From Sphingomonas insulae (GTDB lineage: Bacteria > Pseudomonadota > Alphaproteobacteria > Sphingomonadales > Sphingomonadaceae), in assembly GCF_010450875.1 (NCBI RefSeq), contig NZ_CP048422.1, forward strand, positions 1,047,001 to 1,111,000: a stretch of 64,000 nt of DNA. Direction: 5' to 3'. Each line of letters begins with the position of its first letter. Positions within the stretch are counted from its first letter, which is position 1. This document shows, piece after piece, positions 45,226-53,320 of the stretch. The position numbers and the translations under genes were made by a program. Below the pieces are notes generated by a model that was not told the DNA's origin, ran no database searches, and saw only the letters and a program-made list of their open reading frames with translations.

Positions 45226-45804
45226 ATGGCCGACGATCCCTTCGCGCTGTTCGATGCCTGGTATGCCGAGGCACGGGACAGCGAGCCCAACGACCCCAAT
45301 GCGATGGCTCTCGCCACCGTCGATGCATCCGGCCAGCCGTCGGTGCGGATGGTGCTGCTGAAGGGGCACGGCCCCGACGGCTTCGTTTTCTACACCAACC
45401 GCGAGGGGCGCAAGGCCGCCGACCTCGCCGCGGTGCCGAAGGCGGCGTTGCTGTTCCACTGGAAGTCGCTGCGCCGCCAGGTGCGGATCGAGGGGCCGGT
45501 GACGCTCGCCACCGACGCCGAATCCGACGCCTATTTCGCCAGCCGCGGCCGCGATTCGCAACTCGGCGCCTGGGCGTCCGACCAGTCCCGCCCGCTCGAC
45601 AGCCGCGAGACGTTCGCGGCACGCTTTGACGCGATGACGCGGCGGTTCGAGGGCGGCGACGTGCCGCGCCCGCCGCATTGGGGCGGCTATCGCGTCACTC
45701 CGCAGACGATCGAATTCTGGCAGGACCGCGCGCACCGCCTGCACGAACGCCGCCTGTTCACCCGTGCCGGCGACGGCTGGCGCGAAGGATTGCTGTTCCC
45801 ATGA
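45226..45804 (+). CDS. pdxH: pyridoxamine 5'-phosphate oxidase
   Basis: A 192-residue FMN enzyme that makes pyridoxal 5'-phosphate. It has PSVRMVLLKGHGPDGFVFYTN, LFHWKSLRRQVR and the closing RLFTRAGDGWREGLLFP. Slightly shorter than E. coli PdxH at the N-terminus. Stop overlaps the next start (ATGA). Confidence 0.96.
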   Translation: MADDPFALFDAWYAEARDSEPNDPNAMALATVDASGQPSVRMVLLKGHGPDGFVFYTNREGRKAADLAAVPKAALLFHWKSLRRQVRIEGPVTLATDAESDAYFASRGRDSQLGAWASDQSRPLDSRETFAARFDAMTRRFEGGDVPRPPHWGGYRVTPQTIEFWQDRAHRLHERRLFTRAGDGWREGLLFP

Positions 45805-46748
45805 CCCGCGACGAACAGCGCCGCTTCCTGCCGCTGGCGACCCGTGCCGCGCTCGCCAGCGTGGCGATGGCGTGCTTCCTGCTGGCGTTGAAGAGCTTCG
45901 CGGCATGGCAGACCGGGTCGGTCGCGATGCTGGGCAGCCTCGCCGACACCGCGCTCGACCTGCTCGCCAGCCTCGTGACGCTGTACGGCGTCCGCCTCGC
46001 CGCGACGCCGGCCGACCACGACCACCGCTTCGGCCATGGCAAGGCAGAGGCGCTGGCGGCCCTGTTCCAGGTCGCGCTCATCACCGCGTCGGCCGGCGGC
46101 ATCGCCTGGCGCGCGATCACGGCGCTGGGCGAGGATGGCCCGACCGCGGACGCGGGCTTCGGCATCGGCGTGTCGATCGTCGCGATCGTCGCGACCGTCG
46201 TGCTGCTCTGGTATCAGCGGCGCATCATCCGCCAGACCGGGTCGGTCGCGATCATGGCGGACAACGTCCATTACCAGTCCGACGTGCTGCTCAACGGATC
46301 GGTCATCGTCGCGCTGGTGCTCGACCAGTATCTCGGCTGGCACAAGGCGGACCCGATCCTCGGCATCGTCATCGCGCTGTGGCTGGCGTGGGGCGCGTTC
46401 CAGGCATCGTCGAACGCGATCGACCAGCTGATGGACAAAGAATGGCCCGAGGACCAGCGCGCCGCGTTCCTTGATGTCGCCGCGCGCCAGCCGGGGCTGA
46501 AGGGCATCCACGATTTCCGCACCCGCCGCTCCGGCAGCCACGATTTCGCACAATTCCACATGGAGGTCGACCGCGACCTGACCGTCGGCGCCGCGCACGA
46601 CATCGTCGAATCGGTCGAACGCAACCTTCGCCAGACCTTCCCGAAGGTCGAGGTGCTGATCCACCTCGATCCTGAAGGGCATGTCGACACCGACAATCCG
46701 CTGGTCGAGGCGGACGTGACGCCGCACTGGTTCGGAAAGAGGCTATGA
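45801..46748 (+). CDS. cation diffusion facilitator (FieF-like)
   Basis: A 315-residue divalent-metal exporter. The six-helix domain has the metal site residues in SLADTALDLLASLVT and DNVHYQSDVLLN, and a cytosolic dimer domain follows with RRSGSHDFAQFHME. This resembles FieF/YiiP, which exports Zn or Fe by proton exchange. Overlaps pdxH and the next gene by 4 nt each. Confidence 0.92.
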   Translation: MTRDEQRRFLPLATRAALASVAMACFLLALKSFAAWQTGSVAMLGSLADTALDLLASLVTLYGVRLAATPADHDHRFGHGKAEALAALFQVALITASAGGIAWRAITALGEDGPTADAGFGIGVSIVAIVATVVLLWYQRRIIRQTGSVAIMADNVHYQSDVLLNGSVIVALVLDQYLGWHKADPILGIVIALWLAWGAFQASSNAIDQLMDKEWPEDQRAAFLDVAARQPGLKGIHDFRTRRSGSHDFAQFHMEVDRDLTVGAAHDIVESVERNLRQTFPKVEVLIHLDPEGHVDTDNPLVEADVTPHWFGKRL

Positions 46749-47578
46749 GGATCCCCTTCGCGCAGATCGATGCCTTCGCCGAAGCCGCGTTCGGCGGCAA
46801 TCCGGCGGCGGTGATGCCGCTGTCCGCATGGCTCGACGATACCGTGCTGCAGGCCATCGCGTCCGAGAACAACCTCAGCGAAACCGCCTTCATCGTGCCC
46901 TCCGACCCCGGCGAGAGCAAGGGCAAGGGCAACGGCGGCGTTGATGGCGACCGCACCGATTTCGACCTGCGCTGGTTCACCCCTGCCGGTGAAGTCGCCC
47001 TGTGCGGCCATGCGACGCTGGCGAGCGGCCATTTCGTGTTGTCGTCCGACGACGATCGCACCACGGTCCGCTTCCGGACGCGGCAGGCGGGCATCCTCGA
47101 AGTGACCCGCGAAGGCGATCGCTACCGCATGGCGCTGCCCGCCTGGGCGCCATCGCCCAAACCGCTCGACGCGATCGTCGCCGCGCTGGGCGTGGAGGCG
47201 GTCGAGACGCTGTGGCAGGACAAGGGCTATGCCCTCGTCGTCGTCGCCGACGAAGCCGCGGTACGTGCCGCGCGCCCCGACGACCGCGCGCTGATCGAGG
47301 CGGGCCCCATCGTCGCGATCGTCACCGCGCGCGGAAACGATACGGACATCGTCAGCCGCGCCTTCACGCCCTATTTCGACATTCCGGAAGACCCGGTGAC
47401 CGGCGCCGCGCATGCCGTCGCGGTGCCCTATTGGGCGGACAAGCTCGGCACCGACCGCTTCACCGCCTATCAGGCGAGCAAGCGCGGCGGCCTGCTCACC
47501 TGCGCGCTGGAAGGCGACCGCGTGATCCTGGGCGGGGCCTGCGTCACGGTCATCGAAGGTACGTTCCTGCTGCCATAG
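46745..47578 (+). CDS. PhzF family isomerase
   Basis: A 277-residue protein with two similar halves. It shows FGGNPAAVMPL at the start, the catalytic glutamate in NNLSETAFIV and the closing DPVTGAAHAVAV. PhzF isomerises a shikimate-derived ring in phenazine makers, but no other phenazine gene is near, so the substrate is different or unknown. ATGA overlap with the CDF gene. Confidence 0.9.
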   Translation: MRIPFAQIDAFAEAAFGGNPAAVMPLSAWLDDTVLQAIASENNLSETAFIVPSDPGESKGKGNGGVDGDRTDFDLRWFTPAGEVALCGHATLASGHFVLSSDDDRTTVRFRTRQAGILEVTREGDRYRMALPAWAPSPKPLDAIVAALGVEAVETLWQDKGYALVVVADEAAVRAARPDDRALIEAGPIVAIVTARGNDTDIVSRAFTPYFDIPEDPVTGAAHAVAVPYWADKLGTDRFTAYQASKRGGLLTCALEGDRVILGGACVTVIEGTFLLP

Positions 47579-47630
47579 GGGCCTGCCATAGGGGAAGGGG
47601 AGGCGCGCCCGCCGCCACCTACCATCGCCC

Positions 47631-47724
47631 CGTCATCCCCGCGCAGGCGGGAATCCAGACGCGCAACGGCCGCCCCCCATTGCTGCCGCCGGAACGTCCG
47701 GTGTCCCGTCTCGCAAGGATGACG
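47631..47724. repeat. REP-like arm with degenerate partner
   Basis: A good arm (CGTCATCCCCGCGCAGGCGG from 47631) faces a decayed inverse near 47702-47724 (CCCGTCTCGCAAGGATGACG). Same family as 1792. The rest of the 290-nt gap before the VOC gene shows no gene. Confidence 0.65.
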
Positions 47725-47868
47725 ACCGCGAGCGGCACCCCCTTCGCGCAACGACAACTCACGCCCAATAGCAGACAATCCACGGGCCGGGGTGACTGCA
47801 TGTTACCCGCCGGCTACGTGAGGCTGCTAATAGCGATCGGAAGTCGATCAGCCTTCAGGAGATTGCCT

Positions 47869-48267
47869 GTGCTTTTTCACACCATGGTCGGATCGAATGA
47901 CATCGAACGGTCCAAGCGCTTCTACGACACGGTGCTTGGCACCTTGGGTGCAGGGGAAGGGACGCGGAATATCGCCGACAGCGGCCATACACGGCTGATC
48001 TACAATAGCGGCAACGGAACGAACTTCATCGTCAGCCAGCCGATCAACGACGAACCGGCAAGCGTCGCCAACGGCAGCACTGTCGCCTTTTCCTGCGGGT
48101 CGCCCGAACAGGTGAAGCAGCTTCACGATACCGCCGTTGCCGCTGGCGGGACATCGATTGAAGCTCCGCCCGGACCGCGCGAAACTGCTTCCATGGGCAC
48201 CATCGAGCTGGCCTATTTCCGTGATCCCGACGGCAACAAATTGTGCGGAATTCATTTTCCTGCCTGA
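47869..48267 (+). CDS. VOC (glyoxalase/bleomycin resistance) family protein
   Basis: A 132-residue single-domain protein starting at GTG 47869 after a CAGGAGA site. It has the paired beta-alpha-beta units of the VOC fold: FHTMVGSNDIERSKRFYD and, at the end, AYFRDPDGNKLCGIHF with the late glutamate position altered to C/G. Members are metal enzymes or binding proteins; function is not assigned. Flanked on both sides by REP-like arms. Confidence 0.85.
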   Translation: MLFHTMVGSNDIERSKRFYDTVLGTLGAGEGTRNIADSGHTRLIYNSGNGTNFIVSQPINDEPASVANGSTVAFSCGSPEQVKQLHDTAVAAGGTSIEAPPGPRETASMGTIELAYFRDPDGNKLCGIHFPA

Positions 48268-48374
48268 TCTGTCCAACACGGGTCCGCTCCTGATTGTAGC
48301 GGACCCCGATCATGCGATCCCGCGAATGTCTGCTTTCCTCCTGCAAAAAGACACACCCACCACCAGACCTTATC

Positions 48375-48402
48375 CGTCATCCCCGCGCAGGCGGGGATCC
48401 AT
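48375..48402. repeat. single REP-like arm
   Basis: CGTCATCCCCGCGCAGGCGG plus GGATCCAT from 48375, same family as the doublets, without a clear second arm. It lies in the 280-nt gap after the VOC gene, which holds no other feature. Confidence 0.65.
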
Positions 48403-48546
48403 ACGCGCAACGGTTGCATCTCCCTCGCCGGCATAGCCGCGCCACAAACTCTTACTCCGGAAGCATGACGAACCACAAAAGCCCTCACGCGCAACGCTGA
48501 CCTGGTCCTCGGTAATCTCCGGGCCGCCGCAGCCCCGACCGCCGGG

Positions 48547-48801
48547 TTACCGCCGCCGCCCCTTGGTCATCGGATCGGGCTTCGCCGGTTTCACCCAGCC
48601 CTCCGGCGGCACCACGCGCTACTGGCTCGTGCCCAGCCCCATCGCCCCCGGCTGCTGCCGTTCCAGTCCGGCCGGATCGACATCCGCGCCGCCTGCCCGC
48701 AACAGGCTGATCCGGTCGCGCAACCGTCCCGCCGTCTCGAAGTCGAGCGCCGCGGCGGCGGCTTCCATCTCCAGCCGCAACGCTTCGATCGAGACTGTCA
48801 C
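48547..48801 (-). pseudogene. UvrB/UvrC-motif protein with in-frame amber codon
   Basis: The frame begins with GTG 48801 inside the mnmA stop and reads [17 protein letters not shown], then LDFETAGRLRDRISLL, a clear UVR helical hairpin. After GAMGLGTSQ comes TAG (48621-48619), but the same frame continues RVVPPEGWVKPAKPDPMTKG to TAA at 48549-48547. One CAG to TAG change explains this. The short form (60 residues) retains the UVR motif. Such small proteins probably bind a UVR-type partner; role unknown. Confidence 0.75.
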
Positions 48802-49910
48802 GCCGCCGCCGCCACCATCGCCGCTTCGGTCGATGCGATCCAGCCGCCGCCCAGCACGCGTTCGCCCGCGTACAGCACGGCCGCCTGGCCCGGCGCGACG
48901 CCATATTCGGGCGCGTCGAACACCAGCCGGTCACCGTCGAGATGGGCGCCGACCGGCTTTGCCATCGATCGCACCTTGGCGGTGATAGGGCCGACATGGT
49001 CGCCGCCGATCCAGTTCAGGCCGGTGATGCGCGCCGCGCCCACCGCCAGCGCCGCGCGCGGGCCGACCACGACCTGCCGCGCCGCCGCATCGACCCGGAC
49101 GACGTACAGCGGTTCCGCCGTGCCGCCGATCTCCAGTCCGCGGCGCTGGCCGACGGTGAAATGGATGATGCCGCGATGCGTGCCGAGCTTCGCGCCGTTG
49201 AGGTCGACGATGTCGCCGGCGGTGTCCGCCTCCGGGCGCAGCTTGCGCACCAGCCCGGCATAATCGCCGTCGGGGACGAAGCAGATGTCCTGGCTGTCGG
49301 GCTTGCCGGCGACGCCCAGCCCCAGGTCCGCAGCGATCGCGCGGACCCGCGATTTGGGCAGCGCACCTAGGGGGAAGCGGAGGTAGTCCACCTGCGCCTG
49401 CGTCGTCGCGAACAGGAAATAGCTCTGGTCGCGCGCCGGATCGGCGCCGCGGTGCAGTTCCGCGCCCGCCGGCCCGATCACGCGCTGCACGTAATGGCCC
49501 GTCGCCAGGCAATCGGCGCCGAGGTCCCGTGCCAGTTGCAGCAGATCGGTGAACTTCGGCCCGGTGTTGCACTGGACGCAGGGGATCGGCGTGCGCCCGG
49601 CGAGATATTCGTCGGCGAAGGTGTCGACCACCGTCTCCCTGAACCGCGTCTCATGGTCGAAGACGTAATGCGCGATACCCAACCGATCGCACACCGCGCG
49701 CGCATCGCGGATGTCGCGCCCGGCGCAGCAGCTGCCGGCGCGGCCGGTCGCTTCGCCATGGTCGTACAATTGCAGCGTCACGCCGATCGTCTCGGCGCCG
49801 GTCCGCGCCGCGAGCGCGGCCACCACCGAACTGTCGACGCCGCCGGACATCGCCACCACGATCCGCCGTGACGCGGCATCGCCGCCCAGCTGAAAATCCA
49901 CATCGAGCAT
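48798..49910 (-). CDS. mnmA: tRNA-specific 2-thiouridylase
   Basis: A 370-residue enzyme that thiolates U34 of tRNA Lys/Glu/Gln. The PP-loop is [11 protein letters not shown]; the catalytic cysteines lie in PIPCVQCN and [10 protein letters not shown]. The ATG at 49910 matches the normal lead; a GTG at 49988 would add a repeated PYFAVP peptide from the upstream direct repeat and is unlikely. Its stop overlaps the UVR gene start. Confidence 0.96.
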   Translation of the reverse strand: MLDVDFQLGGDAASRRIVVAMSGGVDSSVVAALAARTGAETIGVTLQLYDHGEATGRAGSCCAGRDIRDARAVCDRLGIAHYVFDHETRFRETVVDTFADEYLAGRTPIPCVQCNTGPKFTDLLQLARDLGADCLATGHYVQRVIGPAGAELHRGADPARDQSYFLFATTQAQVDYLRFPLGALPKSRVRAIAADLGLGVAGKPDSQDICFVPDGDYAGLVRKLRPEADTAGDIVDLNGAKLGTHRGIIHFTVGQRRGLEIGGTAEPLYVVRVDAAARQVVVGPRAALAVGAARITGLNWIGGDHVGPITAKVRSMAKPVGAHLDGDRLVFDAPEYGVAPGQAAVLYAGERVLGGGWIASTEAAMVAAAA

Positions 49911-49935
49911 GCCGGCTTCATACCGCGTCCGCCGC

Positions 49936-49979
49936 GGAACCGCAAAGTAAGGCCTCCGCGGTGGAACCGCAAAGTAAGG
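49936..49979. repeat. 17-bp direct repeat upstream of mnmA
   Basis: GGAACCGCAAAGTAAGG occurs at 49936-49952 and 49963-49979, a 27-bp period, 26-69 bp before the mnmA start. It may be a paired protein-binding site or a local duplication. Confidence 0.7.
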
Positions 49980-50073
49980 AAGGTTCACATAATCTTTTCA
50001 CGGGCTTTACCCCGCCTTCATCGCCGGCCGCGTAAGCCTCTGCTCCCGAACGGACAATACGAGTGCATCAGCG

Positions 50074-50337
50074 TTGGATCTCAGCTTCCCCGGCTTCGAC
50101 AGAAATACGGAAGTCACCCAGCTTCCGGGCGATCTGGCGGTGCTCATGGTCGGGATCGCGGCACGGCAGACGGCGTCTCCGACCGCCGTTGCGCAGGCAC
50201 GGTTCGGCCGGATCGGCCATCCGTCCCGCTTGCTCCGGCCGCTCGACGGCGCCTTCAATGGCCCGACGGCGGCATCGCTGGCGCACTGGCGGGTAGAGGG
50301 TCGTCCGACCGGCGATCCTCCACCGCCGCGAGAGTAA
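50074..50337 (+). CDS. doubtful small ORF of unknown function
   Basis: An 87-codon frame from TTG 50074, reading LDLSFPGFDRNTEVTQLPGD and LAVLMVGIAARQ. It has no recognised domain and no clear ribosome site. The 530-nt gap between mnmA and sciP otherwise holds the direct repeat and a GTAAA-N7-TTTAC palindrome (50334-50350). Confidence 0.2.
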   Translation: MDLSFPGFDRNTEVTQLPGDLAVLMVGIAARQTASPTAVAQARFGRIGHPSRLLRPLDGAFNGPTAASLAHWRVEGRPTGDPPPPRE

Positions 50338-50440
50338 ATACGCCGTTTACCGTGGCGTTTCAGGCGATCTTCAAGACCGCCCGCTAAGGGAACAGTATCG
50401 CGTTTTGAGAGGGGGCCCCCGCCCCGATCGAGGTTGTATC

Positions 50441-50740
50441 ATGATCGAGAACCAGAAAATCCGTCCCGCCAAAGTCATCGGCCCCCTGGGTGAATCGCTG
50501 ACTTTGGATTCGCTGCCGCCGCCGTCGACGACGCGGTGGGTGGTACGTCGCAAGGCGGAGGTTGTGGCGGCGGTCAACGGCGGCCTGCTGAGCGTGGACG
50601 AGGTCTGCGCCCGCTACGGCCTGACCGTCGAGGAATTCGCCGGCTGGCAGCGGGCGATCGACCGGTCGGGCATGCCGGGACTGCGCGTCACCCGCATCCA
50701 GCATTACAAGTCGCTCTACGAGCGCCAGCAGAAATATTGA
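50441..50740 (+). CDS. sciP: SciP-type CtrA inhibitor (DUF1153)
   Basis: A 99-residue DNA-binding protein. The helix-turn-helix segment reads LLSVDEVCARYGLTVEEFAGW, and the basic region RRKAEVVAAVNGG precedes it. In Caulobacter, SciP binds CtrA and blocks CtrA activation in swarmer cells, so this points to a CtrA cell-cycle circuit. ATG 50441 gives the usual MIENQKIRPAKVIGP start. It is followed by the glsB-like gene. Confidence 0.92.
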   Translation: MIENQKIRPAKVIGPLGESLTLDSLPPPSTTRWVVRRKAEVVAAVNGGLLSVDEVCARYGLTVEEFAGWQRAIDRSGMPGLRVTRIQHYKSLYERQQKY

Positions 50741-50780
50741 GCAGGGCGAACGCCGTACGTCGCATAAACGAAACGCGTGC

Positions 50781-50810
50781 GGAACATTTATCCGGCCTCG
50801 TGAGTCTTTC
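50781..50810 (+). promoter_or_regulatory. possible EcfG (general stress) promoter for the GlsB-type gene
   Basis: GGAAC (50781-50785) is a perfect match to the -35 of alphaproteobacterial EcfG promoters; the -10 side (GTCTTT near 50804) is a weak match at about 18 bp. The product downstream is a stress-associated membrane protein, which fits. Confidence 0.35.
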
Positions 50811-50847
50811 CGCACAGAGCCCACGCCGGGCGTAAACGGAGGGACTT

Positions 50848-51105
50848 ATGGGTATCATTCTTTGGCTCATCATCGGCGGTGTCATCGGCTGGCTGGCCAG
50901 CATCATCATGCGCACCGACGCGCAGCAGGGCATCTTCCTGAACATCGTCGTCGGCATCGTCGGCGCGTTCATCGGCGGCCTGGTGATCTCGGGCGGCTCG
51001 ATCAACAACGCGCCGCTGAACGTGACGTCGTTCCTGGTGTCGCTGCTCGGTGCGGTGATCCTGCTCGCGATCGTCAACCTCGTGCGTCGCGGCAGCGTTC
51101 GCTGA
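50848..51105 (+). CDS. GlsB/YeaQ/YmgE family stress-response membrane protein
   Basis: An 85-residue protein with three membrane helices and the family start GIILWLIIGGVIGWLAS. The family is induced by stress in several bacteria, with no known biochemical role. A GGAGGGA ribosome site precedes the ATG. It ends before a strong bidirectional terminator. Confidence 0.9.
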   Translation: MGIILWLIIGGVIGWLASIIMRTDAQQGIFLNIVVGIVGAFIGGLVISGGSINNAPLNVTSFLVSLLGAVILLAIVNLVRRGSVR

Positions 51106-51179
51106 GATGACAGGCGACGGGCCGCGGCATCGGCCGTAGCCCTGTCGCCGGATTTCGCTTCGTCACGCGAACGATGAAA

Positions 51180-51207
51180 GGCCGCCCGGGCAACCGGGCG
51201 GCCTTTT
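51180..51207. terminator. bidirectional Rho-independent terminator
   Basis: GGCCGCCCGG (51180-51189) pairs perfectly with CCGGGCGGCC (51194-51203) around GCAA, with TTTT after it on the plus strand and a CTTT on the minus. It ends both the GlsB-type gene (+) and the SIMPL gene (-). Confidence 0.9.
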
Positions 51208-51210
51208 GCG

Positions 51211-51933
51211 TCATTGCAGCAGGAACCGGACCGAAACGCTGACCGTCACGTCCTTCTCGCCCGGCGCGATCTCGGTCTTGGCGTCCGCCGCCATCGCGCG
51301 GGCCATGAACACCGGCTGCGGGCCCGGCCCGCCCGCGTCCTGGCCGGTCTCTGCGATCGAGACGATGCGCACCACCTTCATCCCCGCCGCGCCGGCGTAC
51401 AGCTCCGCCCGTGCCCGCGCCTGCTTCACCGCATCGGCGCGGGCCTCGTTCAGCGCCGCCTCGGGCTGGTCGATCGACAGGTTCGGCCCGTCGATCTGGT
51501 TCGCGCCCTGCGCCACCAGCGCATCCAGCACGCCGCCGGCCCTGGCGACCTCGCGGAAGCGGATGGTGACGGTGTTGGTCGCCTGATATCCGGTGATCGC
51601 GGGCGCCTGCCCCTCGGTATACCGGTATTGTGGGCTGAGGCCGACGTTGGACGTGGCGAGGTCGCGCGGCGCGATGCCCGCCCGCTTCAGTGCCGCGATC
51701 ACCCGCGCCATCCGCTGCGCGTTGTCGGACAGCGCGGCGGCGGCGGTCGGCGCCTGCGACACCACGCCCGCGCGGATCGTCGCCAGGTCCGGCACGCGCG
51801 TCGTCCGGCCCTCCGCCTGCACGTCCAGCACCGTGCCTTGTGCCGGGACCAGCGGTTCGACCGTGGTCTGTACCGCCTGGGCCATCGCCCCTGCCGGCAG
51901 CATCACCGCCACCAATGCCGTCAGATAGTTCAC
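51211..51933 (-). CDS. SIMPL domain protein
   Basis: A 240-residue exported protein. Start is GTG 51933 (VNYLTALVAVMLPAGAMAQ signal peptide). The body matches the SIMPL (DUF541) fold: VQAEGRTTRVPDLATI, the repeated strand with VGLSPQYRYTEG, and a C-terminal VSVSVRF strand. Family members are secreted or periplasmic proteins with no clear enzyme role. Divergent from the RND pair. Confidence 0.85.
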   Translation of the reverse strand: MNYLTALVAVMLPAGAMAQAVQTTVEPLVPAQGTVLDVQAEGRTTRVPDLATIRAGVVSQAPTAAAALSDNAQRMARVIAALKRAGIAPRDLATSNVGLSPQYRYTEGQAPAITGYQATNTVTIRFREVARAGGVLDALVAQGANQIDGPNLSIDQPEAALNEARADAVKQARARAELYAGAAGMKVVRIVSIAETGQDAGGPGPQPVFMARAMAADAKTEIAPGEKDVTVSVSVRFLLQ

Positions 51934-52140
51934 GCGATCGTCTCCCGTTGCGTCGTTGCCATCCGCACCCTTTGACGCAGCGCGGGCAACGCCAGCTGAA
52001 CGGCGAAATCGTTGCGGCCGACACCGGTTTCGGGCATGGCGCGCCCATTGCGCCGGCGGGGGCTTGAGCGCAGTGATATATTCATATAACACAGCTGCGA
52101 ATGCGATGGCCGTGAACGGCCGGACGGGGATGGGACAGGC

Positions 52141-53319
52141 ATGAACGACTATCAGGGTTCGATCGGTCACGAGGAACGGCTGGCGCTGCCGGGCGAGCCG
52201 GCGCCGTCGGGCCGCGGCCGCAGGATCGTCGTCGTGCTGGTCGTCGTCGCGCTGCTCGCGCTCGTCACCTGGGCGATGTTCGGCCGCAAGAAGGCCGATC
52301 CCGCCGCCGGCGCCGCGAAGACCGAACAGATGCCCAGTGTCACCGTCGTCGTGCCCGGCCGCACCACCGTCGACCGCACCTTGTCGGCCACCGGCACGCT
52401 GGCGGCGCGGCGCGAGATGCCGGTCGGCGTCGCGGGCGAGGGCGGGATGATCACGCGCGTACTGGTCGAGCCGGGCCAGTGGGTCAACGCCGGACAGGTC
52501 CTCGCGACCGTCGACCGGTCGGTGCAGGCGCAGACCGCGGCGTCGCTCGCCGCGCAGGTGACGGTCGCCCGTTCCGACCAGACGATCGCGCAGGCGGAGC
52601 TCGACCGCGCCCAGCAGCTCGTCGACCGCGGCTTCATCTCCAAGGCCGACCTGCAGCGCAAGGCCGCCACCCGCGATGCCGCCGCCGCCCGCGTGCAGGT
52701 TGCCGCCGCCACCCTGCGCGAAGCGAATGCGCGCACCGGCCGGCTCGACATCCGCGCGCCCGCCGCCGGCCTGGTGCTCACCCGCGGGGTCGAACCGGGC
52801 CAGATCGTCAGCTCCGGCTCGGGCGTCCTGTTCCGCATGGCGCAGGGCGGCCAGATCGAGATGCGCGCCCAGCTTGCCGAGGCCGATCTCGCCTCGCTCC
52901 ACACCGGTGCCCGCGCGCAGGTGACGCCGGTCGGCAGCGACCGCGTCTTTGCGGGCGAGGTGTGGCAGGTGTCGCCGGTCATCGATCCGCAGACCCGCCA
53001 GGGCATCGCCCGCGTCGCGCTGCGCTACGATCCCGCGCTGCGGCCGGGCGGCTTCGCCTCGGCGACGATCGTCGGCGGCGCCGCGGTCGCGCCGCTGCTG
53101 CCGGACAGCGCGCTGCAAAGCGACGAAAAGGGCAGCTTCGTGTATATCGTCGACAAGGACGACAAGGTCGCGCGGCGCAACATCAGGATCGGCCAGGTCT
53201 CCGACGCCGGCGTCACGGTGATGCAGGGCCTCGATGGCAGCGAGCGCGTCGTGCGGGCGGCCGGCGGGTTCCTCGCGCCGGGGCAGAAGGTGAAGCCGGT
53301 CCTGCAGAAGGCGAGCTGA
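52141..53319 (+). CDS. RND efflux periplasmic adaptor subunit
   Basis: A 392-residue membrane-fusion protein. It has an N-terminal anchor (about residues 27-45), a lipoyl half-motif (GEGGMITRVLVEPGQWV), a coiled-coil hairpin (VARSDQTIAQAELDRAQQL), and beta-barrel domains. It links an RND pump to an outer-membrane channel. The permease starts one base after its stop. No outer-membrane factor gene is nearby. Confidence 0.95.
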   Translation: MNDYQGSIGHEERLALPGEPAPSGRGRRIVVVLVVVALLALVTWAMFGRKKADPAAGAAKTEQMPSVTVVVPGRTTVDRTLSATGTLAARREMPVGVAGEGGMITRVLVEPGQWVNAGQVLATVDRSVQAQTAASLAAQVTVARSDQTIAQAELDRAQQLVDRGFISKADLQRKAATRDAAAARVQVAAATLREANARTGRLDIRAPAAGLVLTRGVEPGQIVSSGSGVLFRMAQGGQIEMRAQLAEADLASLHTGARAQVTPVGSDRVFAGEVWQVSPVIDPQTRQGIARVALRYDPALRPGGFASATIVGGAAVAPLLPDSALQSDEKGSFVYIVDKDDKVARRNIRIGQVSDAGVTVMQGLDGSERVVRAAGGFLAPGQKVKPVLQKAS

Positions 53320-53320
53320 C

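Noticed and set aside
46745..47578. phenazine biosynthesis locus
   Set aside because: Only the PhzF-type protein is present; such proteins are widespread outside phenazine makers.
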